Positions 6,548 to 12,875 of a stretch of DNA of 12,875 bases are shown piece after piece; position 1 is the stretch's first letter, and each line of letters begins with the position of its first letter. The notes under the pieces were generated by a model. The model saw only the letters and a program-made list of their open reading frames with translations, ran no database searches and was not told the DNA's origin. A program made the translations under genes and the position numbers. The DNA comes from Erysipelotrichaceae bacterium (GTDB lineage Bacteria; Bacillota_I; Bacilli_A; Erysipelotrichales; Erysipelotrichaceae), in assembly GCA_003510215.1 (NCBI GenBank), contig DOKQ01000156.1, positions 1 to 12,875 on the forward strand, in the 5' to 3' direction.

Positions 6548-7889
6548 GAATATCTTTCTTTAATTTAACAGAAAAGAAGAAGGTTAAAGCAACAGTTAAC
6601 AGATCAGCAGCCGGTTGAGCTGCCAATATACCATTATACGAAAATACCCTTGGTAGAATTAAAATCATGGGAATAAAGAAAATGCCTTGTCGGGCTACAG
6701 ATAGAAAAAACGCTTCCTTCGCCTTCCCCAGGGATTGCATTAGCACCATATACATCTGGTAGTAACCCATAAATGGAAGTGAAATACTGACCGCATAGAA
6801 CATTCTACGTCCATAATACACAACATCCGGTTCTGCATTAAAGAGTGCCATGATCTGAGCAGAGAATAAAACCATGAACAATGATGAAAACACAAGGAAC
6901 ACTGTACTCCATCGAATCGATATGGATAATGCGTCATAAACTCGTTCAAACCGCCTTGCTCCATAATTATATCCCGCAAACGGCTGAAAACCTTGTGCAT
7001 ATCCAATAAGTACGAAGTTAACAATCATAATCGTTCGCATAGCCAACCCAATGGATGCCACAAGCTCTGTACCAATCGAAGCTGCCGCATTATTAATAAA
7101 TAGCATAGAAAAACTGACCAATGCCTGACGGAAAAAGAGCGCAATCCCAAGAGCAAAAATCTCTTTGGCAAAGGGTAGCGAAAAATTATACTCCAATGGC
7201 TTCCATTGTATTGATGTTTTTGTCCTTAGCAAACGATTAAGTAAAATCACACTGGAAATAAGTTGTGAAACAATCGTTGCGATAGCAGCACCTTCAAGTT
7301 GTAGTCCAAATCCCCAATCAAACATAAAGATAGGATCCAAAAATATATTTAAAACTGCACCAATCATAATGGCAATCATCGGAAACTTGACATCACCTTC
7401 CGCACGAAGCATATTATTAATCGTCATATTCAGAATTGTACTCGCCATACCTATAATCATCCACATGGCATATCGGGTAGCATAAAGCATCGCATCTTCG
7501 GTCGCTCCAAACCAAGGTAAAATCTGATCAAGATTTGGTATCAATACAACCATACCTAAAATCGAAAAAGCAAAAACCATGATCATCGCGGTATAAACCG
7601 TCTTCTTCACTTGTTCATCTTCCTTACGACCAATCTGACGGGAAATCAGTGATCCAGCACCAATTCCAATACCCTGACCAATGGCACTCATAATCATCAC
7701 CATCGGCAACGACACTGTCACCGCAGCTATCATCGCTGTATTTTTGAGCATACCTACAAAAAGGGCATCCACAAAATTATAGATAGCATTCGTCAACATG
7801 GCGATAATCGATGGAATCGCAAGCAAAATCAGTGCTTTTGGCACTTTTTCCTCAGCTAATAAGAATCTTCTACGTATATTTGCATCCAT
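6540..7889 (-). CDS. MATE family multidrug/Na+ (or H+) antiporter
   Basis: This is a 449-residue integral membrane protein, the usual MATE length, with about 12 hydrophobic segments in two similar halves. Family marks are the opening KALILLAIPSIIAMLTNAIYNFVDALFVG, given here in part as AIPSIIAMLTNAIYNFVDAL, the GIGAGSLISRQIGRK loop, the LRAEGDVKFPM segment, NIFLDPIFMF, and GYAQGFQPFAGYNYGA in the second half. MATE proteins export cationic drugs or metabolites using a Na+ or H+ gradient; the substrate cannot be told from the sequence. The ATG at 7889 has GGAG about 10 bases upstream, a little far but the only good option. The gene is divergent from the hemolysin III gene across a 95-base gap and ends in its own terminator, so it is probably monocistronic. 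I found no convincing promoter for it in the gap. Confidence 0.93.
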   Translation of the reverse strand: MDANIRRRFLLAEEKVPKALILLAIPSIIAMLTNAIYNFVDALFVGMLKNTAMIAAVTVSLPMVMIMSAIGQGIGIGAGSLISRQIGRKEDEQVKKTVYTAMIMVFAFSILGMVVLIPNLDQILPWFGATEDAMLYATRYAMWMIIGMASTILNMTINNMLRAEGDVKFPMIAIMIGAVLNIFLDPIFMFDWGFGLQLEGAAIATIVSQLISSVILLNRLLRTKTSIQWKPLEYNFSLPFAKEIFALGIALFFRQALVSFSMLFINNAAASIGTELVASIGLAMRTIMIVNFVLIGYAQGFQPFAGYNYGARRFERVYDALSISIRWSTVFLVFSSLFMVLFSAQIMALFNAEPDVVYYGRRMFYAVSISLPFMGYYQMYMVLMQSLGKAKEAFFLSVARQGIFFIPMILILPRVFSYNGILAAQPAADLLTVALTFFFSVKLKKDIQI

Positions 7890-7936
7890 ACTTTCATTAC
7901 TCCATTTTCTAAATTTTCAAACTGATAAGCGAAATC

Positions 7937-7965
7937 TAAACAAAACCTTTTGAATGTGTTAAAAT
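7937..7965 (+). promoter_or_regulatory. Promoter of the hemolysin III-family gene
   Basis: TAAACA (7937-7942) and TAAAAT (7960-7965) are spaced by 17 bases, with a TGn extended -10 element at 7957-7959 that would offset the weak -35 box. GGAGGT (7975-7980) follows, then ATG at 7985. Confidence 0.6.
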
Positions 7966-7984
7966 ACTTTCATTGGAGGTTTTT

Positions 7985-8641
7985 ATGAATAAAGAAAACT
8001 CAATTAAAAAAATGATTCAATTATCCACGGGTGAGGAGATTGGAAATTCAATCACCCACGGAGTCATGGCTATACTTTTATTGTTTACCCTACCGTATAC
8101 CGCTGTTTTGTCTTACGTCAAAGGAGGAGCTACTCTTTCTGCAGGAACGTCCATTTTTGTCATTAGCCTATTTCTCATGTTTATTACATCCAGTTTATAT
8201 CATGCAATGGCTTATGAAACCAAGCATAAATATGTACTCCGCATACTCGACCACATTTTCATTTACGTGGCAATTGCCGGAAGCTATACACCTGTCGCCC
8301 TATACATCGTTGGTGGTTGGCAAGGAATATTGATTCTACTGATTCAATGGAGTATGGTACTCATCGGAATTCTATACAAATCCATCGCTCAGCGATCCAT
8401 ACCGAAACTATCCGTAACTATCTATTTAATTATGGGATGGATAGCTATTCTCTTTATGCCTACACTGATAAAGCAGTCAAGTTTTAACTTTTTGTTTTTC
8501 ATTGGACTTGGCGGTGTACTCTACAGTGCCGGTGCCTGGTTTTACATGCAGAAAGATCGACCATACTTTCACTTTATCTGGCACTTGTTTATCAATCTTG
8601 CAGCCTTAACACACTTTGTGGCTATTATCTTCTTTATCTAA
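7985..8641 (+). CDS. Hemolysin III / PAQR-family membrane protein
   Basis: The protein has 218 residues and about seven hydrophobic segments, the standard topology and size for bacterial PAQR/HlyIII proteins. The ATG at 7985 follows GGAGGT with a 4-base spacer. Diagnostic motifs are GEEIGNSITHG near the N-terminus, SSLYHAM (Ser70, His73), DHIFIYVAIAGSYTPVAL (Asp89) and HFIWHLFINLAALTH with His196 and His200. His73, His196 and His200 are the expected zinc ligands of this superfamily. Despite the name, most such proteins are not shown to be haemolysins; membrane or lipid homeostasis, or hydrolase activity, is more likely. It is the only plus-strand gene, carries its own promoter and ends in a hairpin shared with the convergent galE gene. 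Confidence 0.93.
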   Translation: MNKENSIKKMIQLSTGEEIGNSITHGVMAILLLFTLPYTAVLSYVKGGATLSAGTSIFVISLFLMFITSSLYHAMAYETKHKYVLRILDHIFIYVAIAGSYTPVALYIVGGWQGILILLIQWSMVLIGILYKSIAQRSIPKLSVTIYLIMGWIAILFMPTLIKQSSFNFLFFIGLGGVLYSAGAWFYMQKDRPYFHFIWHLFINLAALTHFVAIIFFI

Positions 8642-8667
8642 AACACCGCTTATCGCGGTGTTTTTTC
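8641..8667 (+). terminator. Convergent (bidirectional) terminator between the hemolysin III gene and galE
   Basis: Stem AAACACCGC / GCGGTGTTT (9 bp) with loop TTATC is followed on the plus strand by a T-run (8661-8666 includes six T). On the minus strand the same hairpin is followed by TTTT then A/G, a weaker run. The hemolysin III stop ends at 8641 and the galE stop (8650-8652) lies in the loop. Confidence 0.88.
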
Positions 8668-9639
8668 ATGTTTGCGACGGAAATCAATATCCGTTTGAAT
8701 AATATCAGCTAAAGAACGTTTGACACTCCAACCAAGCACTTCCTTCGCTTTTGAGGAAGAAGCAATCAGCATAGCCGGATCACCTTCCCGAGGTTCCCCC
8801 ATAAGTACTTTGACATCCAGGTGCTTCGAAACCTCTTCGACGACTTCCTTTACCGAATAACCAGTTGACGAACCTAAGTTCAGCAAAATCGATTCATTCT
8901 TTTCAACGATATGTTTCATCCCTAGAACATGAGCATCTGCCAGATCACTGACATGAATGTAATCACGAATGCATGTACCGTCTTTGGTAGGATATGTATC
9001 GCCAAAAATAGTTACAGCGTCGCGAATTTTCAAACCCGCCTGAACTGTAATTGGAATAATATGCGTTAAATTATCTCTTAACAATCCAATCTTTAATGAC
9101 TGATGAGCTCCAGCAACATTAAAATAACGGAAAATACAGTAATTTAAATCGTGCGCTTTGGCTACCCATTGAATCATTCTTTCGGATGCAAGCTTGGTTT
9201 CGCCATAGGGATTGATCGGTGCGCAAAGATCATCCTCACGACAAATTCCCTGTTTCGCATCTCCATAAACAGCAGCTGTCGAAGAGAAAATTACGTTTTT
9301 AATCTTGTGGTTAACCATCACTTCCAACATGATTCGAACGCCTTCCACATTATTGTGATAATACTCAAGCGGACGATACACACTATCATTGACAACAATC
9401 TTAGCAGCAAAATGCAACACAGCATCAAACGGTTTGATGGAACATTCCAAATCAAACACCTGATTCAACTCTTCCTTATGGGTAATATCTGCAAAATAGA
9501 ACTTTGCTTTTGGATCAACTGAATCTTTTGTTCCTGTCGAAAGATTGTCAACAACAACTACTTCATGACCCTCTTTTACTAACTCAACCACTGCATGTGA
9601 ACCGATATAACCAGCTCCTCCAATAACACAAACTTTCAT
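8650..9639 (-). CDS. galE: UDP-glucose 4-epimerase
   Basis: The enzyme interconverts UDP-glucose and UDP-galactose with bound NAD+, feeding galactose use and surface glycan synthesis. The protein has 329 residues, normal for the short-chain dehydrogenase-type GalE. The NAD-binding motif GGAGYIGS is at residues 7-14. The catalytic triad region has FSSTAAVYGD (Thr121 in place of the usual Ser) and NPYGETK, with Tyr145 and Lys149. Further family marks are RYFNVAGA, TKDGTCIRDYIHVSDLADAH and LNLGSSTGYSV. The ATG at 9639 overlaps the DUF368 stop as ATGA and a GGGG-type site lies 8 bases upstream, so it is the last gene of the cdsA-to-galE operon. It ends in a shared terminator. UDP-N-acetyl sugars as additional substrates cannot be excluded. 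Confidence 0.95.
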   Translation of the reverse strand: MKVCVIGGAGYIGSHAVVELVKEGHEVVVVDNLSTGTKDSVDPKAKFYFADITHKEELNQVFDLECSIKPFDAVLHFAAKIVVNDSVYRPLEYYHNNVEGVRIMLEVMVNHKIKNVIFSSTAAVYGDAKQGICREDDLCAPINPYGETKLASERMIQWVAKAHDLNYCIFRYFNVAGAHQSLKIGLLRDNLTHIIPITVQAGLKIRDAVTIFGDTYPTKDGTCIRDYIHVSDLADAHVLGMKHIVEKNESILLNLGSSTGYSVKEVVEEVSKHLDVKVLMGEPREGDPAMLIASSSKAKEVLGWSVKRSLADIIQTDIDFRRKHEKTPR

Positions 9640-10451
9640 GATTTATCCCCATTTCTTTGGTTAAATGTGTACATACCAGATAAAGTAATCAAAAATATAA
9701 GTAATGAAACCCACGGTCCATCAAAACCTGGAAACAACTGTATCAGAGAACCCACAAGTAAACCGATGATTCCGGCATACATTGCTTCCTTATGATGAGT
9801 TAAAAAGTAATCAACCCATTTTGCCCCAACAATCAGACCCGTGAGCATGCCCAAACCTACGATGATAATGTGTGGAAACACAAATTCACCAATAGCATAG
9901 CCATACACTCCCTGATACATCCCAAGCACAAGCAGTAACAATGAACCACTGATTCCAGGCAATAACATGGTCACAGTCGCTATCGCACTTGAAGAAAAAA
10001 TAGCCATAGAAAGAAACACATCGAGTTGAACAATGCTAATCTGAGCCGCATTTTCATCCCCAAACAAGGACAATAGAATCATCAATCCAAAGGTAATCAA
10101 AAAGGGAATAACAACGGAAGGCGTTATCTTTTTTATTTCAGCTTTTTTCACAATCATCGGTAAACTACCAAGAATCACACCAACAAAAGCCATGTAAGTA
10201 GGATGCTCAAATGTCATCATCAGATAATTCATGACCTTGGCAAAACCGACAATACCAATCACAATCCCTACCGCCAGCAAAGCCATAAATTTAAAATTAT
10301 CTTTAATCGCCTGGATATTCAACGTTAATACAGAAATCAGACGGTCATAAAAACCAAAGATAATCGCCATTGTACCACCAGAGACACCCGGAACTACATT
10401 ACTTATTCCCATAATTACACCATAGAAAACCGCTAATACTGAATCTTTCAT
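9636..10451 (-). CDS. popT: DUF368 polyprenyl-phosphate transporter (PopT-type)
   Basis: DUF368 proteins were shown to move undecaprenyl phosphate back across the membrane for reuse in peptidoglycan and wall-polymer synthesis. This one has 271 residues and about eight hydrophobic segments. The two family signatures are NVVPGVSGGT at residues 18-27 and MLLPGISGS at 162-170, in the inverted-duplication layout typical of the family. The ATG at 10451 shares its A with the last base of the rseP stop (TAATG), and the gene's own stop overlaps galE (ATGA). The location after cdsA, dxr and rseP places lipid-carrier recycling with isoprenoid and phospholipid synthesis. The symbol is by family and not by close homology. 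Confidence 0.9.
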   Translation of the reverse strand: MKDSVLAVFYGVIMGISNVVPGVSGGTMAIIFGFYDRLISVLTLNIQAIKDNFKFMALLAVGIVIGIVGFAKVMNYLMMTFEHPTYMAFVGVILGSLPMIVKKAEIKKITPSVVIPFLITFGLMILLSLFGDENAAQISIVQLDVFLSMAIFSSSAIATVTMLLPGISGSLLLLVLGMYQGVYGYAIGEFVFPHIIIVGLGMLTGLIVGAKWVDYFLTHHKEAMYAGIIGLLVGSLIQLFPGFDGPWVSLLIFLITLSGMYTFNQRNGDKS

Positions 10452-11500
10452 TAGCTAAACAACCTCACTATATCCTGCCAGGTAACAAAAACCATCAAAG
10501 CAATCACAAGTAACATACTCATCATCATTAATGCCTGTTCAATCTTAGCATTCACCGGACGACGTGTAATCATTTCAACTAGCGTTAAAATGACTCGACC
10601 ACCGTCCAAAAGAGGTAATGGGAGTAAATTAAAAATCCCGACATTAATCGAAAGTAAGGCAGTTAAAGCAATCAATGAGAGAATTCCCGCTGAAGCCTGT
10701 TGTGCAGTTACGTCATAAATGCCCAAAGGACCACTGATGGCACCAAGGCCAATGCCCCGAATCAACCTCGATAACGTAGTGAAAATATCACGAATCGACG
10801 AAAAAGTTGTCTCCGTCGCCGCTACAATAGAGTCAAAAAATGATAGTTGAACTATCTGCGGACGAGGCAACAAAAGCCCCACCATATATCGTCCTTCAGT
10901 TTCATCAAATAAAGGCTGAATCTGATAGGTTAATGTAGTACCTTCCCGGTCAATGACATAAGTCATGGAATGATCTCCATATAACTGGGTAAAAGTAATA
11001 ATTTCATAGAAATCTTTAGGTACAAGCTTGGTTCCATCATGAAACTCAATACGCACAATTCGGTCATTTGTTTCCAAACCAACCTGTTGGGCGACTGAAT
11101 TTTCAACGATACCTGCAATTACAGGTTCCGGTGCCAATGCACGCTCACCCTGATAGACAAAAATACCAACAAAAATAACCCAGGCAAGAATCATGTTCAT
11201 GATAATTCCTGAAAGCATGATGATGATACGTTTCCAATGAGCAATCCCTTTGAGAGTGCGCTTTGGATCCATCCCCTCAATGTCCACACCTTCTTCACCA
11301 GCCATGGAAACAAAACCACCCAATGGCAAGGCACGAATGGAATAAACTGTTTCCTTCCCCTGAATACTCTTTAATTTTGGACCCATTCCAATTGCAAATT
11401 CACGGCAATACACCCCAAACATTTTTGCGGTAAGCAAATGGCCCAGTTCATGAACTAAAACAATGATACCTAATATTAGAATAAAATAAATAATTGTCAT
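10451..11500 (-). CDS. rseP: RseP-family site-2 (intramembrane) zinc metalloprotease
   Basis: The protein has 349 residues, as expected for the single-PDZ Gram-positive form (RasP-like). His17, Glu18 and His21 form the HELGH zinc and catalytic motif in the first membrane segment. A GxxG-type beta-hairpin follows (ALPLGGFVSMAGE), a PDZ domain spans about residues 115-200, and the NLLPLPLLDGG motif supplies the third ligand (Asp299). The canonical motif has NLLPIPALDGG, so the Leu changes are minor. In related bacteria this protease cleaves anti-sigma factors and leftover signal peptides in the membrane. The ATG at 11500 overlaps the dxr stop (ATGA) and has an AAGGGG site upstream. The next gene overlaps its stop by 1 base. 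Confidence 0.95.
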   Translation of the reverse strand: MTIIYFILILGIIVLVHELGHLLTAKMFGVYCREFAIGMGPKLKSIQGKETVYSIRALPLGGFVSMAGEEGVDIEGMDPKRTLKGIAHWKRIIIMLSGIIMNMILAWVIFVGIFVYQGERALAPEPVIAGIVENSVAQQVGLETNDRIVRIEFHDGTKLVPKDFYEIITFTQLYGDHSMTYVIDREGTTLTYQIQPLFDETEGRYMVGLLLPRPQIVQLSFFDSIVAATETTFSSIRDIFTTLSRLIRGIGLGAISGPLGIYDVTAQQASAGILSLIALTALLSINVGIFNLLPLPLLDGGRVILTLVEMITRRPVNAKIEQALMMMSMLLVIALMVFVTWQDIVRLFS

Positions 11501-12648
11501 ACGTTGACCCCTTTCAGAGTATCCTGCATTAACTGACGACCCAACTGATCTGCCCTTAATGCATCTTCATAGGTATGGATAGCAAAATGATCGGCTTTCG
11601 CCACAACATCAATCACAAATTGGTCAATATCTAAAAATCTGCATGTGCCATGAAGAAATGCTGCAACAGCCACTTCATTTGCACCATTCATCACCGCTGC
11701 TTTACTGTCAACTTCACTTAAAAGATCAAAAGCAAGTTTCAAAATTGGAAATCGATTGAAATCAATGGGTTCAAACGTGAGGTTCCGACACATATCCACC
11801 GTTAAACAATCCGTCTGTAAAGGCATCCTTAAAGGTGTTGTAAGAGCAAATTGTATCGGCACCTTCATATCCGGAGTCCCCAGTTGAGCCATTACGGCTC
11901 GATCTTCAAACTCCACAAGTGAATGTACAATACTTTGTCTATGCATCCATACATCAATCTGATCTTTACGTGCGTTGAATAACCATCGAGCTTCCAATAT
12001 TTCAAAAGCTTTATTCATCATGGTTGCTGAATCAATCGTTATCTTTGCGCCCATCGACCAATTGGGATGATTTAACGCTTCCTCAACGGTCACATCTTTC
12101 AGTTGTTCACGTGTTTTATCACGGAAACTACCACCTGAAGCGGTAAGAATGATTTTCTTAAACGGACTTTGGGAACCAATAAGACATTGGTAAATCGCTG
12201 AATGTTCGCTATCAATTGGAATCATCGTTCCCTGATATTTATTCAGATATGATTGTACCAGCTGACCTGCTGCTACCAATGTCTCTTTATTGGCAAGTGC
12301 CACAGGTTTACCTGCTTTGATAGCCGCTAATGTAGGTTTTAACCCAGCAAAACCAACAAGAGCATTCACAAGCAAATCACATTGCTCCAAAGTTGCTAAA
12401 GTAAGTAAACCTAACTCATCATAAACAACATGCGCTGATGGGAAGGCTTCCTTAAATCTTTGTGAAGCCACAAGATCCTTAAGACAAACGATAGCATCAG
12501 GATACTTCTGATGAATCTTCACTGCTGCCTCAACATTGTGATAAACACTAAATCCAACAAGGGTGAATTGCTGTGGATGCTGCGATAAAACTTCGAGTGT
12601 CGAAGAACCAATGGAACCGGAAGCACCTAAAAGAACAATCCGTCTCAT
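11497..12648 (-). CDS. dxr: 1-deoxy-D-xylulose 5-phosphate reductoisomerase
   Basis: The enzyme converts DXP to 2-C-methyl-D-erythritol 4-phosphate with NADPH, the committed step of the non-mevalonate isoprenoid pathway, in the cytoplasm. The protein has 383 residues, the normal length. The nucleotide-binding motif GASGSIGSS is at residues 8-16. ANKETLVAAG follows at about 119-128, then IPIDSEHSA with metal ligands Asp146 and Glu148, TASGGSFRD, HPNWSMGAKITIDSATMMNK, and Glu216 as the likely third metal ligand. VWMHRQSIVHSLVEF completes the family pattern. The ATG at 12648 overlaps the cdsA stop (ATGA). The order cdsA-dxr-rseP is conserved across many bacteria. Another name in use is ispC. Confidence 0.97.
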   Translation of the reverse strand: MRRIVLLGASGSIGSSTLEVLSQHPQQFTLVGFSVYHNVEAAVKIHQKYPDAIVCLKDLVASQRFKEAFPSAHVVYDELGLLTLATLEQCDLLVNALVGFAGLKPTLAAIKAGKPVALANKETLVAAGQLVQSYLNKYQGTMIPIDSEHSAIYQCLIGSQSPFKKIILTASGGSFRDKTREQLKDVTVEEALNHPNWSMGAKITIDSATMMNKAFEILEARWLFNARKDQIDVWMHRQSIVHSLVEFEDRAVMAQLGTPDMKVPIQFALTTPLRMPLQTDCLTVDMCRNLTFEPIDFNRFPILKLAFDLLSEVDSKAAVMNGANEVAVAAFLHGTCRFLDIDQFVIDVVAKADHFAIHTYEDALRADQLGRQLMQDTLKGVNV

Positions 12649-12875
12649 AGCATCACCAATAGAATGGAATAAAAGAAAACACTAGCAAACAGCAAACTAT
12701 CAATACGATCCAAAACCCCACCATGAGCAGGAAACAAAGAACCGAAATCTTTGATCTGATAATGACGCTTAATTAAACTAAACGCAAGATCGCCTAACAT
12801 ACCCACAAAAGGCAAAAGAATACTTGTGAGCAGAATGATATTGAACCCAAGAATATCCATTAGCATAAAATAACC
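12645..12875 (-). CDS. cdsA: Phosphatidate cytidylyltransferase, C-terminal part
   Basis: Only the last 77 residues lie in the window; the frame stays open to the edge (GYF before MLMDILGFN), so the Met at 12866 is not the start. The segment holds the CDP-alcohol cytidylyltransferase signature: GDLAFSLIKR, then KDFGSLFPAHGGVLDRIDSLL, given here as KDFGSLFP and AHGGVLDRIDS, including the conserved HGG-x-x-DR-x-DS. The enzyme makes CDP-diacylglycerol from phosphatidic acid and CTP in the membrane. The usual glycine of the P-G-H-G-G element is Ala here. Its stop overlaps the dxr start by 4 bases (ATGA), so the operon continues to the right of the window, where uppS is expected by family habit. 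Confidence 0.93.
   Translation of the reverse strand, partial: GYFMLMDILGFNIILLTSILLPFVGMLGDLAFSLIKRHYQIKDFGSLFPAHGGVLDRIDSLLFASVFFYSILLVML

Noticed and set aside
6740..7024. Second minus-strand open frame inside the MATE gene
   Set aside because: The MATE frame is uninterrupted with family motifs on both sides. The alternative is rich in Cys, His and Trp, as expected of a shadow frame.
7165..7485. Plus-strand open frame opposite the MATE gene
   Set aside because: It is antisense to conserved MATE motifs, with no promoter or ribosome binding site and no family resemblance.
7890..7936. Promoter for the MATE gene in the divergent gap
   Set aside because: Candidate boxes such as TTGTTT or TTTAGA pair only with poor -10 hexamers (three or fewer clear matches), so no call is made.
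9151..9522. Plus-strand open frame of 123 codons opposite galE
   Set aside because: It is antisense to conserved galE motifs and shows no recognisable protein features.

Overview
The window looks like chromosomal DNA of a low-GC Bacillota (Firmicute). The indicators are AT-rich sequence, strong AGGAGG-type ribosome binding sites, TTGCAx-17-TATAAT-type promoters, a PadR/DUF4097 pair, the DXP isoprenoid pathway, and a secreted GH73 glucosaminidase with a dockerin. An Erysipelotrichia-type gut or mucosal bacterium is my best guess, but this is an inference and no marker gene here settles it. All genes but one are on the minus strand. The window is almost fully coding, with no gap longer than about 100 bases. 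I see no RNA genes, CRISPR array or insertion sequence.

Right part (12875 down to 8650): a translationally coupled housekeeping operon, cdsA (3' end only) > dxr/ispC > rseP > DUF368 polyprenyl-phosphate transporter > galE. Every junction overlaps by 1 to 4 bases. It joins phospholipid, isoprenoid and undecaprenyl-phosphate functions with envelope proteolysis and sugar-nucleotide supply. It converges on the single plus-strand gene, a hemolysin III/PAQR-family membrane protein (7985-8641), and the two share a hairpin terminator.

Middle (7889 down to 5166): a MATE efflux transporter with its own terminator, then a PadR-family repressor overlapping a DUF1700/DUF4097 protein. The PadR promoter is well formed and a dyad covers its -35 box, which suggests autoregulation. 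A hairpin terminator closes this unit.

Left part (5142 down to 1): the most interesting region. One good promoter appears to drive four closely packed genes: an AbiEi-like winged-helix protein with no AbiEii toxin, a membrane-anchored protein of unknown function with an Asn-Pro linker and an apparent internal duplication, a secreted GH73 N-acetylglucosaminidase with an (Glu-Pro)n linker and C-terminal type I-like dockerin, and a secreted cohesin-domain protein with cadherin-like beta-sandwich repeats. The likely reading is a small non-cellulosomal cohesin-dockerin complex at the cell surface that carries a peptidoglycan hydrolase.

The last gene ends abruptly inside its second beta-sandwich repeat. 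Immediately after, in another frame, the DNA encodes a recognisable ferritin helix segment running off the window edge. The two homologies overlap on about 11 bases, which points to a microhomology join: either a real deletion or rearrangement, or an assembly or amplification chimera.
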